DNA of 64,000 nucleotides from Paenibacillus sp. FSL R5-0623 (GTDB lineage: Bacteria > Bacillota > Bacilli > Paenibacillales > Paenibacillaceae): the NCBI RefSeq assembly GCF_037974265.1, contig NZ_CP150233.1, forward strand, positions 1,798,001 through 1,862,000, given 5' to 3'. Shown piece by piece: positions 43,405 through 53,084 of the stretch; position 1 is the stretch's first letter; each line of letters starts with the position of its first letter. The notes under the pieces were generated by a model that had not been told where the DNA came from, did no database searches, and saw nothing but the letters and a program-made list of their open reading frames with translations. A program made the position numbers and the translations under genes.

Positions 43405-46278
43405 ATGACGATCGTGGAAGGCAACAAGAAGCCCTGGGAAAGTTACTATGGCCCCAATATGGGATACGTACAGGAACAATATGAATTATTCACTCAAGAC
43501 CCTGGTTCGGTTACACCGGCTTATCGTGAACTATTTGAACAATGGGGTGCACCGCCGATGTCTGGCAGGGATGCACGCACAACTTCGAATTCCGGCAACG
43601 CCCAATCGGCTTCCGGAAGCGTAGACATTCAACTATTACAGAAAGCGGTTACAGCGGGTAAACTGGTATGGAACATCCGTACCTATGGTCATCTTGCTGC
43701 AGATATAGATCCGCTTGGAATCAGTGAAGATACAGACACATCTTTGCTGGAACCTCAGCATTTTGAATTAAACGAAGAAGATCTGAAGGCTTTACCTGCT
43801 TCCCTGATCTGGGAAGGTGCAGATGGGCAGACAGCAACCGGATGGGATGCAATCCAACGCTTGCGTCAGATATATACTGGACCCATGGCTTATGAATTCA
43901 GTCATGTGCACGAAGTTCAAGAACGTGAGTGGCTGAATCGTCGTGCGGAATCCCGGACATCACCAGCTCCACTTAACCCGAAAGAACGTAAGAAGTTGCT
44001 GGAACGTTTGGTTGAAGTTGAGCAATTTGAAGATTATCTTCACAAAACATTTGTTGGGCAGAAACGTTTCTCCATCGAAGGTAACGATGTGCTTGTGCCG
44101 ATGCTGGATGAAGCTGTTCGCATCATGGCGGAAGCCGGATCAAGCCACATTCTGATGGGTATGGCCCACCGTGGACGGTTAAATGTACTGGCTCATGTTT
44201 TGGGCAAACCGTACAGCAAAATTTTCTCTGAATTTCATCATGCTCCGAACAAAGATTTGGTTCCATCGGAAGGTTCGACTGGAATCAACTACGGTTGGAC
44301 GGGGGATGTCAAATATCATATGGGTGCCAACCGTTTTGTAAAAGACGGGGAAACTGTACAGGCACGCCTTACTCTGGCAAATAACCCGAGCCATCTGGAA
44401 TACGTTAATCCGGTTGTACAAGGGTTTGCTCGTGCGGCTCAGGATGACCGTCGTGACCCTGGATATCCGAAGCAGGACGTGACGAAGGCAGCTACCATTT
44501 TAATGCATGGTGATGCAGCATTCCCTGGCGAAGGGATCGTTGCCGAGACGCTTAACTTCAAAGCTCTGCCAGGATATCAGAATGGCGGAACCATCCATAT
44601 TATCGTCAACAATCGTCTGGGTTTCACTACAGATAGCGGTGATTCCCGTTCAACGTATTACGCAAGTGACCTTGCTAAAGGGTACGAAATTCCGATTGTA
44701 CACGTGAATGCGGACAATCCGGAAGCTTGTATTGCAGCCATTCGTATGGCAGCAGAGTATCGCAATCGTTTCAAAAAGGATTTCCTGATCGACTTGATTG
44801 GTTACCGTCGTTACGGCCATAATGAAACCGATGATCCCGAAACGACTCAACCTATCGTTTATGACAAGGTGAAAAACCATCCAACGGTAAGCCACCTGTA
44901 TCAGGATCAGTTGAAACAGGAATCGGTTATCGATGATGCGTCCATTACGAGCATTCGCGATGGAGTAACGAACAAGTTAAAAGAAGCTTATGACCAGATG
45001 AAGAAAAATGAAGTACATGAATATTATCAACGGAAAATCAGTGAGCCGGAAGCTGTTACGATTACGCCGACTGCGGTACCACTGGAGAATCTGCGCAGCA
45101 TTAATGCCGATCTGCTGAAATGGCCTGAGAACTTCAATGTGTATCCGAAGTTACAGCGGATTTTGCAACGCCGGAGCACTTCCCTGAATGAAGGGGAAAA
45201 AGTGGATTGGAGCCTTGCGGAAACACTCGCATTTGCAACTATTCTGGCAGATGGCAAGCCAATTCGGATTAGTGGACAGGATGCCGAGCGTGCTACATTC
45301 GCTCATCGGAATCTGGTGTTGCATGATTCGGAGAATGGAGCGAAGTTCTGCCCATTACATCACTTGCCACAGGCAAGAGCATCCTTTGCAATCTATAACA
45401 GTCCGTTGTCTGAAGAATCCGTTGTTGGATTCGAATATGGCTATAACGTATATTCACCAGATACATTGGTCATTTGGGAAGCTCAATTCGGAGACTTTGC
45501 CAACTGTGCACAGGTTATATTTGACCAGTTTGTATCAGCGGGCCGCGCCAAATGGTCTCAGAAGTCCAGTCTGGTTATGTTGTTACCACATGCGAATGAG
45601 GGCCAAGGACCTGAGCATACAAGTGCTCGTCTGGAACGCTTCCTGCAGCTTTGTGCAGAAGACAACATGACGGTTGCCAACTTGTCGAGTGCATCTCAGT
45701 ACTTCCACTTGTTGCGTCGTCAAGCTTCGTTGACTGAAACGGAAGATGCTCGTCCACTTGTGATGATGTCACCAAAAAGTCTCATTCGTAACCCGCGTGT
45801 TGCATCACCGGCAGTTGAATTCAGTGAAGGCAAGTTTGAACTTGTACTGGAGCAAGCTGGACTGGGGACACAGCCGGATCGTGTAGAGCGCATTATTTTG
45901 TGCAGTGGCAAGATTGCCATCGACCTGGAAGATGCTATTGAAAAAGATAAAGCAGATCGGTCATGGCTTCACATTATCCGTGTGGAACAGTTGTATCCGT
46001 TCCCGGCAGAAGAGATCAAACGTGTCCTCGCCCGTTTCAGTAATGTAAAAGAGTTGGTATGGGTACAGGAAGAGAACAAAAACATGGGTGCCTGGACATA
46101 CATGGAGCCTCGTCTTCGTGAAGTCGCCCCGGAAGGCACAACCGTTAGATATGAAGGTCGCCCGGAACATGCAAGTCCTTCCAGCGGTTATCAGCTTGTG
46201 CATAGTATGGAACAGCAACAGATTATTACATCTGCGTTGAAACAAACGACGAAGAATAATATTCCACTGGGGAGGTAA
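43405..46278 (+). CDS. odhA: 2-oxoglutarate dehydrogenase E1 component
   Basis: 957 residues, the usual size. E1o oxidatively decarboxylates 2-oxoglutarate with thiamine diphosphate and transfers the succinyl group to E2 in the citric acid cycle. Seen: the N-terminal E2-interaction segment ([19 protein letters not shown]), [30 protein letters not shown], the ThDP site region [12 protein letters not shown], and [24 protein letters not shown] lies before the ATG. odhB follows after five bases; E3 (lpd) is not in the window, as is usual since it is shared. Confidence 0.97.
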   Translation: MTIVEGNKKPWESYYGPNMGYVQEQYELFTQDPGSVTPAYRELFEQWGAPPMSGRDARTTSNSGNAQSASGSVDIQLLQKAVTAGKLVWNIRTYGHLAADIDPLGISEDTDTSLLEPQHFELNEEDLKALPASLIWEGADGQTATGWDAIQRLRQIYTGPMAYEFSHVHEVQEREWLNRRAESRTSPAPLNPKERKKLLERLVEVEQFEDYLHKTFVGQKRFSIEGNDVLVPMLDEAVRIMAEAGSSHILMGMAHRGRLNVLAHVLGKPYSKIFSEFHHAPNKDLVPSEGSTGINYGWTGDVKYHMGANRFVKDGETVQARLTLANNPSHLEYVNPVVQGFARAAQDDRRDPGYPKQDVTKAATILMHGDAAFPGEGIVAETLNFKALPGYQNGGTIHIIVNNRLGFTTDSGDSRSTYYASDLAKGYEIPIVHVNADNPEACIAAIRMAAEYRNRFKKDFLIDLIGYRRYGHNETDDPETTQPIVYDKVKNHPTVSHLYQDQLKQESVIDDASITSIRDGVTNKLKEAYDQMKKNEVHEYYQRKISEPEAVTITPTAVPLENLRSINADLLKWPENFNVYPKLQRILQRRSTSLNEGEKVDWSLAETLAFATILADGKPIRISGQDAERATFAHRNLVLHDSENGAKFCPLHHLPQARASFAIYNSPLSEESVVGFEYGYNVYSPDTLVIWEAQFGDFANCAQVIFDQFVSAGRAKWSQKSSLVMLLPHANEGQGPEHTSARLERFLQLCAEDNMTVANLSSASQYFHLLRRQASLTETEDARPLVMMSPKSLIRNPRVASPAVEFSEGKFELVLEQAGLGTQPDRVERIILCSGKIAIDLEDAIEKDKADRSWLHIIRVEQLYPFPAEEIKRVLARFSNVKELVWVQEENKNMGAWTYMEPRLREVAPEGTTVRYEGRPEHASPSSGYQLVHSMEQQQIITSALKQTTKNNIPLGR

Positions 46279-46283
46279 CAGCT

Positions 46284-47549
46284 GTGAGTGAAATTAAAGT
46301 ACCTGCAATGGGTGAGTCAATAACTGAGGGAACTGTATCCAGATGGATGGTTAAAGAAGGGGATACCGTTAATCAGGGGGATGTGCTTCTTGAACTGGAA
46401 ACGGATAAAGTAAATATTGAGATCAGCGCAGAAGAAAGTGGCGTGCTGGAGAAGATCATACGTCAGGAAGGAGAGACGGTAGAGATCGGTGAAACGATCG
46501 GTACACTCTCAGCTGGTTCTGGAGGAGGAAGCGGTGCACCCGCTTCCGAACCAGCAGCTGAAGAGAAAAAGGCCGTTACTCCTGCACCTGAAGCTCCAAC
46601 ACCACCACCTGTTGCGGCAGCACCGGAGTCATCCGATAGTGCGAAGACGGCTTCACCGTCTGCCCGTAAGCTTGCACGTGAACGTGGTATCGAACTGGAT
46701 CAGGTTCAGAGCAAAGATCCGATTGGACGAGTATACCAGGACGATGTGAAGAGTCATAACAATCAGGCTCCTGCTCCTGTTGCTCCACCTGCGAGTAAAG
46801 CTCCAGCAGCACCAAGTGCTCCGGCAGCTGGAAGTTCTACCTATACCAAACCAGTGGAGCGTCAGCGGATGTCTCGCCGCCGTGCGACCATTGCCAAACG
46901 TCTGGTAGAGGCTCAGCAGACAGCAGCCATGCTGACTACGTTTAATGAAGTTGATATGACTGCGATCATGGATGTACGTAAACGCCGTAAGGACAAGTTC
47001 AAAGAGAAACATGAGATCAACCTGGGCTTCATGTCCTTCTTCACCAAAGCGGTTGTGGGGGCTCTGAAAAAATTCCCTACAATCAACGCAGAGATTGATG
47101 GTGAAGATGTTGTGCTCAAAAAGTATTATGATATCGGCATTGCCGTATCTGCGAAGGAAGGACTGGTTGTACCGGTTGTACGTGATGCTGATCGTCTGGG
47201 CTTTGCCGAGATCGAGAAGAGCATTGCGGACCTGGCATCCAAAGCTCGTTCCAACACACTGGCGTTGTCTGATCTTCAAGGCGGAACGTTCACCATTACC
47301 AATGGCGGAACATTTGGTTCCTTGTTGTCTACGCCAATCCTGAATACACCTCAAGTGGGTATTCTGGGAATGCATAAGATCCAGCTTCGTCCAGTGGCGA
47401 TTGATGCAGAGCGGATGGAGAACCGTCCAATGATGTACATCGCGTTGTCCTACGATCACCGGATTATCGACGGTAGTGAAGCGGTACGTTTCCTCGTGAC
47501 CGTGAAAGAACTGCTTGAAGACCCGGAATCCCTGTTGATTGAAGGTTAA
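46284..47549 (+). CDS. odhB: Dihydrolipoyl succinyltransferase, E2 of 2-oxoglutarate dehydrogenase
   Basis: 421 residues. GTG start at 46284, with GGGGAGG inside the end of odhA. A lipoyl domain (residues 1-76; lipoyl lysine K42 in ETDKVN), an Ala/Pro-rich linker, the peripheral subunit-binding domain ([15 protein letters not shown]), a second linker and the acyltransferase core follow in order. The active site HRIIDG carries His392 and Asp396. It accepts succinyl from OdhA and passes it to CoA. It forms an operon with odhA and ends at a strong hairpin. Confidence 0.97.
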   Translation: MSEIKVPAMGESITEGTVSRWMVKEGDTVNQGDVLLELETDKVNIEISAEESGVLEKIIRQEGETVEIGETIGTLSAGSGGGSGAPASEPAAEEKKAVTPAPEAPTPPPVAAAPESSDSAKTASPSARKLARERGIELDQVQSKDPIGRVYQDDVKSHNNQAPAPVAPPASKAPAAPSAPAAGSSTYTKPVERQRMSRRRATIAKRLVEAQQTAAMLTTFNEVDMTAIMDVRKRRKDKFKEKHEINLGFMSFFTKAVVGALKKFPTINAEIDGEDVVLKKYYDIGIAVSAKEGLVVPVVRDADRLGFAEIEKSIADLASKARSNTLALSDLQGGTFTITNGGTFGSLLSTPILNTPQVGILGMHKIQLRPVAIDAERMENRPMMYIALSYDHRIIDGSEAVRFLVTVKELLEDPESLLIEG

Positions 47550-47594
47550 TCCATAACGTTTGAATATAGCTATTATTCATATCGCTTAACAAGA

Positions 47595-47645
47595 AAACCC
47601 CTGAACTGGAGCGCAGCGTGAGCTGTACATCCGATTCAGGGGTTT
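47595..47645. terminator. Bidirectional terminator, odhB / hydrolase gene
   Basis: Perfect 11-bp stem AAACCCCTGAA (47595-47605) and its complement (47635-47645), followed by TCTTTT on the plus strand. Confidence 0.85.
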
Positions 47646-47678
47646 CTTTTGGCTCTTGGTATGTTGTCTCCGACTCTA

Positions 47679-48659
47679 TTATATAGAGTCAGCCGTCTCA
47701 GTAGGGCTCACCGGACTAGGGGGTGTATTCGAGTCAGGGGTATTCCGCTCTAACCAGTTCACAACGTGCTGGGCCACTTCTGTTCGGTTGATCTCATGCA
47801 GCATTTCATGCCGTCCATCCGGATACAGGCGATACTCAATGTTCTCCAGCTGAAGCTTCTTATACTGCGAGACCAGATTAAGAACGCCTTTGCCATGAAG
47901 TCCGACAGGGTCCTTCTCACCTGAGAACAGGTATACGGGTTTGTGTTTGGGTATGCGCTCCATATTGTGTGGAAGATGGACTTCAAGCAGCAATTTGAAG
48001 AAGTCGCGGAAAAAGCCTGCTGTACAGACTGCTCCGCACAGGGGATCATCAATGAATCGCTGAACCTCTTGTGAGTCCCGGGACAACCAATCAAACGGTG
48101 TCGTCGCAGGGCGGAAGGAACGGTTAAATCCACCAAATACAATCGCGTTGAGCAGCATGCTAGGGTGGGTAGCACCCTGAATGCCGCACTGCAAGAAGGC
48201 CAGCTTCTCTCCAAATCGGAGCAGACCGCGTCTGCCGTTTGTCCCTGATAAAATAAAGGCATGGTAGTGCTCATGACCAGCGTACATGAGATGTTGTACC
48301 AAGAATGAGCCCATGCTATGTCCCATTAGAAACAGGGGCACCCCAGGATTCTCCTTGGCGGCTACTTCGCCCAGATTGATCATATCACTCGCCATCCAGC
48401 GGAAGGCATCGATACCAGCATTACCAAGCAACTTGGCATTCTCCACAGTTTTGCCATGACCCCGATGGTCATTGGCATAAACCGCATAGCCATTTTGGGT
48501 AAGGATGTCGGCAAATTCGGCGTACCGGGCTGCCGTCTCGCCCATGCCATGTGCAATTTGCACGACACCTTTAACGTTACATTCCGGATCGGGAAGCCAG
48601 CGGTACACATGAATACGGGTACCTTCACTAGCGACCAAGGCAAAGGTAGATTCCTGCAT
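47679..48659 (-). CDS. Alpha/beta hydrolase, monoacylglycerol-lipase-like
   Basis: 326 residues from the ATG at 48659, 11 bases after AAGGAGG; the GTG at 48680 would overlap that site. Marks of the serine aminopeptidase S33/lysophospholipase group: IAHGMGETAARY (oxyanion region), YANDHRGHGKT, the nucleophile elbow GHSMGS, SGEKDPVG for the catalytic Asp and GRHEML for the His. It acts on an ester, perhaps a monoacylglycerol or lysophospholipid. It lies 41 bases downstream of manA on the same strand with no terminator between, so the two are co-transcribed. Confidence 0.88.
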   Translation of the reverse strand: MQESTFALVASEGTRIHVYRWLPDPECNVKGVVQIAHGMGETAARYAEFADILTQNGYAVYANDHRGHGKTVENAKLLGNAGIDAFRWMASDMINLGEVAAKENPGVPLFLMGHSMGSFLVQHLMYAGHEHYHAFILSGTNGRRGLLRFGEKLAFLQCGIQGATHPSMLLNAIVFGGFNRSFRPATTPFDWLSRDSQEVQRFIDDPLCGAVCTAGFFRDFFKLLLEVHLPHNMERIPKHKPVYLFSGEKDPVGLHGKGVLNLVSQYKKLQLENIEYRLYPDGRHEMLHEINRTEVAQHVVNWLERNTPDSNTPPSPVSPTETADSI

Positions 48660-48700
48660 CTCGTGTAATTCCTCCTTCACAGGTTACATATAAGCTTGAT

Positions 48701-49678
48701 TTATGGCAGATAAGAGCGAAGAACAGTGGTGTTTCCATTTAATGTATAAGAACCCAGATTGGCTGGCAAGAGATAACATTGTCCAGCTTTCAATTCAATG
48801 CTGTCTGATTCAGCATGTGCCCACTCCAAAGTTCCTTCTCCTTCACAGACAACGAGAATTGTGAAGCTGTCAGGATTGGTGGAGAGTTCCCACCGTTCAG
48901 TCACAATCCCTTTTTCCACCACAAAATAAGGGCATTCCGCAAGCTTGAGCCATTCACCAGGAGTAGCGTTATTTGTTTTCATTGTTGAGGCACCTGCGCC
49001 CTCATAGGCGGTGACATTTAATGAGTCTTCAACATGCAACTCACGTGGTTTTCCGTCTAGCCCTGGACGATTGTAATCGTATATCCGGTACGTCGTATCC
49101 GAGTTTTGCTGAATCTCAGCGACAACAACACCTGCACAGAGCGCATGCACTGTTCCAGCAGGGATAAAGAACGTATCACCAGCTTCTACAGGTACCTGAC
49201 GAAGGGTATCCATCACCGTGCCGTTTTCCAATGCTTCTTTTAATGTTGCCCGATCAACGCCTTCATTCAAGCCATAGATGATGTGTGCGCCCGGTTTTGC
49301 GTCGAGTACATACCACATTTCTGTTTTGCCAAGCTCGCCAGGAGGAAGTGCCTCATACTCGTCTGTTGGATGAACCTGCACGGACAGGTCATCGTTGCAG
49401 TCAAGCAGCTTAATCAGAAGGGGGAAACGGCCGCCTTTTTCGGAAACGCCTTTGGTTCCAAGCCATTCGGTGCCCAGTTGTTCACGAACTTCATCCAGAC
49501 CTTTGCCAGCCAGGGCTCCATTTAATACCTTGGTTGTACCGTTGGGATGATCCGCTATCATCCATCCTTCTCCGATATGTCCTTCAGGGGGCGTAAGGCC
49601 GAATTGCTCCAGCGCACGACCGCCCCACACACGTTCTTTGAATTCAGGTTGGAATTGTAATGGGTATGGCGTAGACAT
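48701..49678 (-). CDS. manA: Mannose-6-phosphate isomerase, class I
   Basis: 325 residues. The zinc-dependent cupin enzyme interconverts mannose-6-phosphate and fructose-6-phosphate. Visible marks are KERVWGG, LLIKLLDCNDDLSVQVHP with the metal-binding QVH, KTEMWYVL, and FFIPAGTVHAL with a further ligand. The catalytic Arg is expected in TYRIYDYNR. The size is that of the short Bacillus ManA/Pmi type. It could feed the product of the GH26 locus into glycolysis. A weak cre-like sequence (49758-49771) lies upstream. Confidence 0.95.
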   Translation of the reverse strand: MSTPYPLQFQPEFKERVWGGRALEQFGLTPPEGHIGEGWMIADHPNGTTKVLNGALAGKGLDEVREQLGTEWLGTKGVSEKGGRFPLLIKLLDCNDDLSVQVHPTDEYEALPPGELGKTEMWYVLDAKPGAHIIYGLNEGVDRATLKEALENGTVMDTLRQVPVEAGDTFFIPAGTVHALCAGVVVAEIQQNSDTTYRIYDYNRPGLDGKPRELHVEDSLNVTAYEGAGASTMKTNNATPGEWLKLAECPYFVVEKGIVTERWELSTNPDSFTILVVCEGEGTLEWAHAESDSIELKAGQCYLLPANLGSYTLNGNTTVLRSYLP

Positions 49679-49757
49679 CAGTAATCTCTCCTCTAGTATA
49701 TGAAATGGTGGATCGCTTTAATCAGTCATGGACATGTAGTCGCCATGAGCAAACAAG

Positions 49758-49771
49758 TGAATACGTTTGCA
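49758..49771. promoter_or_regulatory. Weak cre-like site upstream of manA
   Basis: TGAATACGTTTGCA differs from TGWAANCGNTNWCA at two positions. It lies about 80 bases before the manA start. Chance similarity is possible. Confidence 0.3.
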
Positions 49772-49867
49772 TATGTAGATGTAGAACACAGATCGCAGTA
49801 AGAAGAAGCCGTTAAAAGCTCACCTTGCGATTGTGTCTAGTTTATTGTATTTGGTGAACAAAGGAAA

Positions 49868-50452
49868 TTATTTTTTCTCGATTCCGATCAGAAAAGGAGA
49901 AGTTTCTCGCTGTAATTGGCGATACATCACAACCTGTGCCTGTTCGACCGGAAGGGCAGAGGACCATTCCAATACGGCTGATGCTTCCTGTGCACCTCCG
50001 TCATGACCAGGATAGAGCACAACCGTAATAATGCCGCGAGGACGTAATAAAGCGAGTGCAGCTTCGAGTGCAGCGATTGTGCTGTCTGTCTCGGTAATGA
50101 TGGAGGAATCTGCACTTTCTGAAGGCAGGTACCCCAAGTTGAACATAACTGCACCAACCGCACCAAGCCATGACTCAGGAACTGCTTCTGCCATTCGATC
50201 ATGGCTTAGTTGAAGCATGGAGATGGAGCCAAGCTTGGCTTCATCATTTTGTTTTCGAATCCGGGCCTGTGCCAGCGTGAGGGCTTCACTTTGAATATCG
50301 AATCCAATGACTTGACCATGCCTGCCTACTTGTTGTGCCAAAAATAGTGTGTCTGCTCCTGTGCCAACGGTTGCATCTATCGCCAGATCACCTGGCTGCA
50401 GACGGGAAGCAATCCACTGATGTGCACAGCTGAGAACCGAAAGAAAGCCCAT
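49868..50452 (-). CDS. mnmM: tRNA (mnm5s2U34) methyltransferase
   Basis: 194 residues of the YtqB type. SAM-binding motif I is IDATVGTGADTLFLAQ, followed by VIGFDIQ and the late motif MFNLGYLP, with GIITVVLYPGHDGG after it. YtqB of Bacillus subtilis was shown to methylate nm5U34 of tRNA to mnm5U34 and renamed MnmM. The gene begins directly after the radical SAM gene stop codon with no gap, which fits the shared pathway of this pair. Soluble and cytoplasmic. Confidence 0.85.
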   Translation of the reverse strand: MGFLSVLSCAHQWIASRLQPGDLAIDATVGTGADTLFLAQQVGRHGQVIGFDIQSEALTLAQARIRKQNDEAKLGSISMLQLSHDRMAEAVPESWLGAVGAVMFNLGYLPSESADSSIITETDSTIAALEAALALLRPRGIITVVLYPGHDGGAQEASAVLEWSSALPVEQAQVVMYRQLQRETSPFLIGIEKK

Positions 50453-51406
50453 CTATGCTCGCCTCCAATACTTACCTTGCCATGAATCCCGCTCTCGCAG
50501 CTCACGATCAATGGAGTTCAACACTTCCCATTTGTTCATGGACCACATCGGTCCGATCAACAGATCACGTGGTGCGTCGCCTGTAAGACGGTGTACGATC
50601 ATTTCCGGTGGAAGCATCTCCAGTGTATCTACGATCAGCTTGATATACTCGTCCTGATCCAGAAAACGTAAAAGACCGGCTTCGTATTGCTTCACCATTG
50701 GTGTTTTGCGCATCAGATGCAGCAGGTGAATCTTGATTCCCTGCACATCCATATTGGCAACTGCCCGTCCAGTGTCCAGCATCATCTCATGTGTCTCTTG
50801 AGGCAGACCATATATGATATGTGTACACACACGTATATTCCGTTTGCGCAGTTTCTCAACTGCCTCTTCGTAACACTTCGTGTCGTGCGCGCGATTAATC
50901 AATGTTGATGTGGAATCATGGATGGTTTGAAGCCCCATCTCAACCCACAGGTAAGTGCGCTCGTTCAGTTCAGCCAAATAATCAACAACGTCATCTGGTA
51001 AACAGTCCGGGCGAGTGGCGATGGACAAACCAACAACACCGGGTTGCTCAAGAATTTCTTCAAAATATTCGCGCAGCTCCTCAACCGGAGCATACGTATT
51101 CGTATAGGCTTGGAAGTAGCCAATATAATGCGCTGTAGGCCATTTGAGATGCTGTTTATCTCGAATTGTATTGAATTGGGTGACCAGATCTTCACGTCTG
51201 CTGCCAGCAAAATCGCCTGATCCACGCGCACTGCAGAAGGTGCAACCACCTTTGGCAATGGAACCATCGCGGTTGGGACAGGTGAATCCAGCATCCAACA
51301 TCACTTTGAAAACCTTATTGTTAAATTGATCGCGCATCTCATAATTCCAGGTATGGAATCGTTTATCTCCCCACAGGAGAGGGGACTGTAATGCAGGTGC
51401 ATTCAT
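50453..51406 (-). CDS. mnmL: TIGR01212 family radical SAM protein, tRNA U34 modification
   Basis: 317 residues of the YtqA type. The iron-sulfur cluster region reads TCPNRDGS, then GGCTFCSARG, related to the Elp3 branch of radical SAM proteins. YIGYFQAYTNTYAP and VGLSIATRPDCLPD are hallmark segments. YtqA (MnmL) is reported to work with YtqB in the mnm5s2U pathway of Bacillus, converting cmnm5 to nm5. The ATG at 51406 is ten bases after AAAGGAG. The two genes are adjacent without a gap and clearly form one unit. Confidence 0.87.
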   Translation of the reverse strand: MNAPALQSPLLWGDKRFHTWNYEMRDQFNNKVFKVMLDAGFTCPNRDGSIAKGGCTFCSARGSGDFAGSRREDLVTQFNTIRDKQHLKWPTAHYIGYFQAYTNTYAPVEELREYFEEILEQPGVVGLSIATRPDCLPDDVVDYLAELNERTYLWVEMGLQTIHDSTSTLINRAHDTKCYEEAVEKLRKRNIRVCTHIIYGLPQETHEMMLDTGRAVANMDVQGIKIHLLHLMRKTPMVKQYEAGLLRFLDQDEYIKLIVDTLEMLPPEMIVHRLTGDAPRDLLIGPMWSMNKWEVLNSIDRELRERDSWQGKYWRRA

Positions 51407-51524
51407 CTTCAGGGTACTCCTTTGGCTGTCGAATTACCGTAATCATACGTGAACAAAAGAAGAAGTGCTATGCGATTTCCGTCATAGACGATGGATAGCG
51501 ATTATAGGTGTCTTCATGAACTGT

Positions 51525-51640
51525 AGCATTTTGCATTATTCGATTTGAGTCGCTCACGGGTACAAGATATGGACAGGAAAAAGCATCCCGATCCATATCT
51601 TGCTGATTGGAAGACGCTTATGGGATTTATGCAAAATGCT
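51525..51640. repeat. Nested inverted repeats
   Basis: Outer arms AGCATTTTGCAT (51525-51536) and ATGCAAAATGCT (51629-51640) are perfect 12-mers. Inner arms CAAGATATGGA (51563-51573) and TCCATATCTTG (51592-51602) are perfect 11-mers. The 116-base span could fold as a long hairpin RNA or be a small mobile element. No coding content. Confidence 0.55.
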
Positions 51641-51719
51641 CACTTTATCATTGTATCAAAAAACTAAAAAAAAAGGGAATCGAAACGCAAAAATAGGCCG
51701 TAAAATCAAGGTTTTCTCC

Positions 51720-51748
51720 TTGCTATAGTTTACACCTTATGTTATATT
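51720..51748 (+). promoter_or_regulatory. Sigma-A promoter of the small gene at 51846
   Basis: TTGCTA (51720-51725), 17-base spacer, TATATT (51743-51748), about 100 bases before the start codon. Confidence 0.5.
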
Positions 51749-51845
51749 TAAATCAGCGTCAGACACCATCTAATGGGTATTATTCATCATAGCATTTGAA
51801 TCAAGATTGACGTCATGGACCATACTATACCGTGAGGTGATATGA

Positions 51846-52046
51846 ATGAATTCCCAAGTTAAAAACAAAGAATTGAATCATGTGTCTGTTGAATTGACGG
51901 CAGAAGAGGCACTGGCTTTAACAGGTGTTCGTTTTAATGGAAATCCGAAAGTGAAAGCGGCTGCAAGACAAAAAGTTCGCGATGCTTTCGAAAAGACATT
52001 TGATTTTTCACACCAAGATAAGGTAGACTATGAACTACTAAAGTAG
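51846..52046 (+). CDS. Small hypothetical protein
   Basis: 66 residues with GTGAGGTGATATGA before the ATG. The composition is mixed and charged (VSVELTAEEALALTGVRFNG, then VKAAARQKVRDAFEKTF). A hydrophobic-basic pattern suggests two or three helices. I do not recognise a family. It has its own promoter and terminator and lies directly before trmB. Confidence 0.65.
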   Translation: MNSQVKNKELNHVSVELTAEEALALTGVRFNGNPKVKAAARQKVRDAFEKTFDFSHQDKVDYELLK

Positions 52047-52075
52047 TTGGACCCCAATTCCAAATAAATCGAAGA

Positions 52076-52120
52076 GGGAATCTTTGAGATTTGCCCAAAG
52101 TGGCAGATCCGAAGATTCCC
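52076..52120 (+). terminator. Terminator before trmB
   Basis: GGGAATCT (52076-52083) pairs with AGATTCCC (52113-52120), with additional inner pairing GATTTGCC/GGCAGATC, followed by TTTTCATT. Confidence 0.75.
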
Positions 52121-52198
52121 TTTTCATTGCTCTTTACAATTTGCCAGTTCTTCGGCAAAATAGTTCTGAGACAAGTATGGGACAAACGGAGGAATAAA

Positions 52199-52954
52199 AT
52201 GCGTTTACGTGGCAGAAAAGGGATAAGAGAAAATCTGGAGCAACAAGTTGATCTTGTTGTACTGGACCCCAAGCAACATAAAGGAAAATGGTCTGATCTG
52301 TTTGGCAATGATCACCCGATCTTCGTGGAATTTGGTATGGGTAAAGGTCAATTTATCAGCCAAATGAGTTATAAATATCCGGAATTTAATTTCATCGGTA
52401 TTGATATGTATGATGAACTGGTGCGTCGTGCCAGTGAGAAAGCTCGTAATGCGTGGAGTCAGGCTGATGTGGAGACACCTCCGAACCTGAAGCTTGCGCT
52501 GGCAAATATCGAACAGATCGAAGAAGTTTTTGAACCGGAAGAACTGGAGCGCATTTATTTGAACTTCAGTGACCCTTGGCCAAAAGCAAAGCATGCACGT
52601 CGTCGGTTGACGCATCCGCGCTTCCTGAAGAAATACACGGAATTGCTTAATCCCAAAGGTCAGATTCATTTCAAAACCGATTCGGAGACGCTGTTTGATT
52701 TCTCACTCAACGCCATTGCCGACTTTGGCCTGCAAATGACCAATATTTCTTTGAATCTGCATCGTGATGGTTTAAATGAAGAACATGTGATGACGGAGTA
52801 CGAGCAGAAATTCATGGGTAAAGGTATGAACATTCACCGGGTTGAAGTGATTGTTGGTGAAGAGGCCTTGCGTGAATATCATCAGACACGTCTGGACAAG
52901 TATAAAGTTCGTGAAGCTTCTGATGAGTCTGGCGAAGAACAGGAACAGGAATAA
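52199..52954 (+). CDS. trmB: tRNA (guanosine(46)-N7)-methyltransferase
   Basis: 251 residues from the ATG at 52199, behind GGAGGAATAAA; the frame is open upstream but no better start exists. TrmB makes m7G46 in the variable loop of tRNA. Motifs seen: VEFGMGKGQFI for SAM binding, FIGIDMYDELV, LNFSDPWPKAKHARRR with the catalytic DPWPK, and HFKTDSETLF. The C-terminal 25 residues are acidic (ESGEEQEQE) and extend beyond the conserved part. It ends at a strong hairpin. Confidence 0.96.
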   Translation: MRLRGRKGIRENLEQQVDLVVLDPKQHKGKWSDLFGNDHPIFVEFGMGKGQFISQMSYKYPEFNFIGIDMYDELVRRASEKARNAWSQADVETPPNLKLALANIEQIEEVFEPEELERIYLNFSDPWPKAKHARRRLTHPRFLKKYTELLNPKGQIHFKTDSETLFDFSLNAIADFGLQMTNISLNLHRDGLNEEHVMTEYEQKFMGKGMNIHRVEVIVGEEALREYHQTRLDKYKVREASDESGEEQEQE

Positions 52955-52983
52955 TTCGAAATCTAACTTAAACTCAATTAAGT

Positions 52984-53034
52984 AGAGCGACACATGAGGT
53001 GAATGGTTTCATTCTCATAGGTCGCTCTTTTTTT
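52984..53034 (+). terminator. Terminator after trmB
   Basis: AGAGCGAC (52984-52991) pairs with GTCGCTCT (53021-53028), with an inner ATGAG/CTCAT pair, followed by a run of seven T. Confidence 0.9.
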
Positions 53035-53084
53035 GTATTAACAATCGATGTGCAATACTCCATAAACTCACGTCTGGGATGAAT

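Larger units (their letters stand above)
51407..51845. other. Intergenic region with nested inverted repeats and a promoter
   Basis: Divergent region between mnmL and a small gene. It holds a pair of nested inverted repeats (51525-51640) and a sigma-A promoter (51720-51748) for the gene at 51846. No ORF with a proper start was found. Confidence 0.55.

Noticed and set aside
46653..47459. 268-codon frame on the minus strand opposite odhB
   Set aside because: Shadow of a well-conserved gene; no start site and implausible composition.
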